Below are positions 34,014 to 34,818 of a stretch of DNA of 34,818 nt, piece after piece. Position 1 is the first letter of the stretch. Each line of letters begins with the position of its first letter. The translations under genes were made by a program, and so were the position numbers. A model generated the notes under the pieces. The model ran no database searches. It saw only the letters and a list, made by a program, of their open reading frames with translations, and had not been told where the DNA came from. Source of the stretch: Cytophagaceae bacterium (GTDB lineage Bacteria; Bacteroidota; Bacteroidia; Bacteroidales; Marinilabiliaceae); NCBI GenBank assembly GCA_031285765.1, contig JAITVO010000150.1:1-34818 (forward strand), given 5' to 3'.

Positions 34014-34818
34014 TTCCGCTTCTGTTTTTTCATCGTTAAATAAATCATGGGATTTCCTACAATACTACTTTCACCATCTATTATTTTTGGTGGAAATGAA
34101 GACCGTTTCCATCCTTTCCCATGATCCCGCCATGTACGGTAAGTATTGACATGCTGATTGGCAGATCCAATAAATACCTGATTTTTATTGGTTGAAGTTT
34201 GCCATTCTGTTTTCCCTATTTTAACTGTTCCATAAACAGGCGGTACTTTATGAGCCGGTTCTATCATTACAAATAATCCTGTTTTGGGCATTTCTAAATT
34301 ATATGCTGTTACATCTAACGTAAAATATGCATCGCCCTGTAATGCCTTACAATATACAGGCCCCGCCATTTTCAATTTTTCATTGGGCGCTAAAGTTTCA
34401 TCTTCTCCCTTGTATAGGGTAACAAAAAAAGGTAATGTTGGACTTCCTTTGCTTAATATATAAACATGAACAGCCGAAAGTATATAATTATTACGAATAT
34501 CTTCATTTGGAATATACTGTGCATGATTAAAGACGCTTGTTGCATACCCTAAATGACCCCAAAAGGGACGTTTTTTAGTGATACCCATTTTTCGGTACCT
34601 TTCCCTTTCTTTTTTTGCATATATATTTACATCAGGTAGTTGAATTGTTTTTGCTTTTATCAGAACTGTAATTTCCTGAAATGGGAGAATGGAAACATCA
34701 ATTATTTGAGAGGAATATGCAACATGCTTGAGTTCTATTTCTTTTGGACAATTGGGATAGACTTGCACCTTCCCGTCAGTGCTTGTATAGCCAAAAGTAA
34801 AAACACCATCGGTTAACA
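34010..34818 (-). CDS. Carboxypeptidase-regulatory-like domain protein, 5' end off the window
   Basis: The frame extends from 34010 to the right edge without a start; reading in from the edge gives LTDGVFTFGYTSTDGKV, typical of a carboxypeptidase-regulatory-like (TonB-receptor N-terminal-type) beta-sandwich, so the apparent start near 34768 is internal and the gene is partial. A ~60-residue domain (LKHVAYSSQIIDVSILPF ... VNIYAKK) is followed by a ~180-residue beta-rich region that I do not recognise (YATSVFNHAQYIPN ... GPVYCKALQGDAYFTLDVTAYNLE). It ends in MKKQKRK with ATGA overlap to gwsG, so it belongs to the RiPP operon. The location is likely envelope, but the signal peptide would be outside the window. 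Role unknown. Confidence 0.75.
   Translation of the reverse strand, partial: LTDGVFTFGYTSTDGKVQVYPNCPKEIELKHVAYSSQIIDVSILPFQEITVLIKAKTIQLPDVNIYAKKERERYRKMGITKKRPFWGHLGYATSVFNHAQYIPNEDIRNNYILSAVHVYILSKGSPTLPFFVTLYKGEDETLAPNEKLKMAGPVYCKALQGDAYFTLDVTAYNLEMPKTGLFVMIEPAHKVPPVYGTVKIGKTEWQTSTNKNQVFIGSANQHVNTYRTWRDHGKGWKRSSFPPKIIDGESSIVGNPMIYLTMKKQKRK

Overview
The window looks like Bacteroidales chromosomal DNA (phylum Bacteroidota). Supporting signs are a T9SS-type C-terminal sorting domain on a 2,436-residue surface protein, a GLPGLI-family protein beside a TonB-dependent-receptor-like barrel, ClpC, a PASTA/RluD/Ddl gene row, grasp-with-spasm peptide-maturation genes, and several promoters of the Bacteroidota form TTTG-N19-22-TAnnTTTG. 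Many long AT-rich intergenic stretches hold dispersed inverted repeats and three 21-bp-periodic tandem arrays, so this is a repeat-rich genome. Species cannot be told from the sequence alone.

Layout. 1-1800: repeats, a 21-bp tandem array, one unrecognised gene, and a decayed DUF3791/DUF3990 pair. 1843-3687: a tightly overlapping three-gene operon for a dTDP-3-amino-sugar (FdtA-type ketoisomerase, DegT-like aminotransferase, hexapeptide acyltransferase). 4162-5001: a BadF-type sugar kinase, followed directly by two foldback elements. 5608-12918: the giant secreted adhesin-like protein. 13275-16386 (minus): PASTA protein, rluD and ddl. 16615-16787: two tRNA genes, the first with a glycine-tRNA body but a GCU (serine) anticodon. 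16833-18484: non-coding, with a tandem array bounded by inverted repeats, a promoter-terminator mini-transcript and a MITE-like element. 18485-22392 (minus): small exported peptide, GLPGLI protein and TonB-receptor-like barrel. 22955-24217: MFS exporter. 24799-29888: folK, upp, radC and clpC with a second bounded tandem array. 30362-34818 (minus): grasp-with-spasm RiPP operon, continuing off the right edge.

How genes work together. The Gws genes (ATP-grasp GwsG, SPASM protein GwsS) should modify a precursor peptide not visible here; a C39 peptidase fragment in the same row would normally remove its leader, but that gene lacks its transporter part and appears damaged at its start. The GLPGLI/receptor operon is a separate envelope unit. 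The amino-sugar operon probably supplies surface glycan.

Most notable: (1) the class-I tRNA with GCU anticodon on a Gly body; (2) a family of elements with inverted ends built on CTGATGTTACGCA, present both as short 'empty' forms and as forms loaded with 21-bp tandem repeats; (3) the RiPP operon with its damaged C39 gene; (4) a filled/empty-site pair suggesting TA-duplicating insertion.
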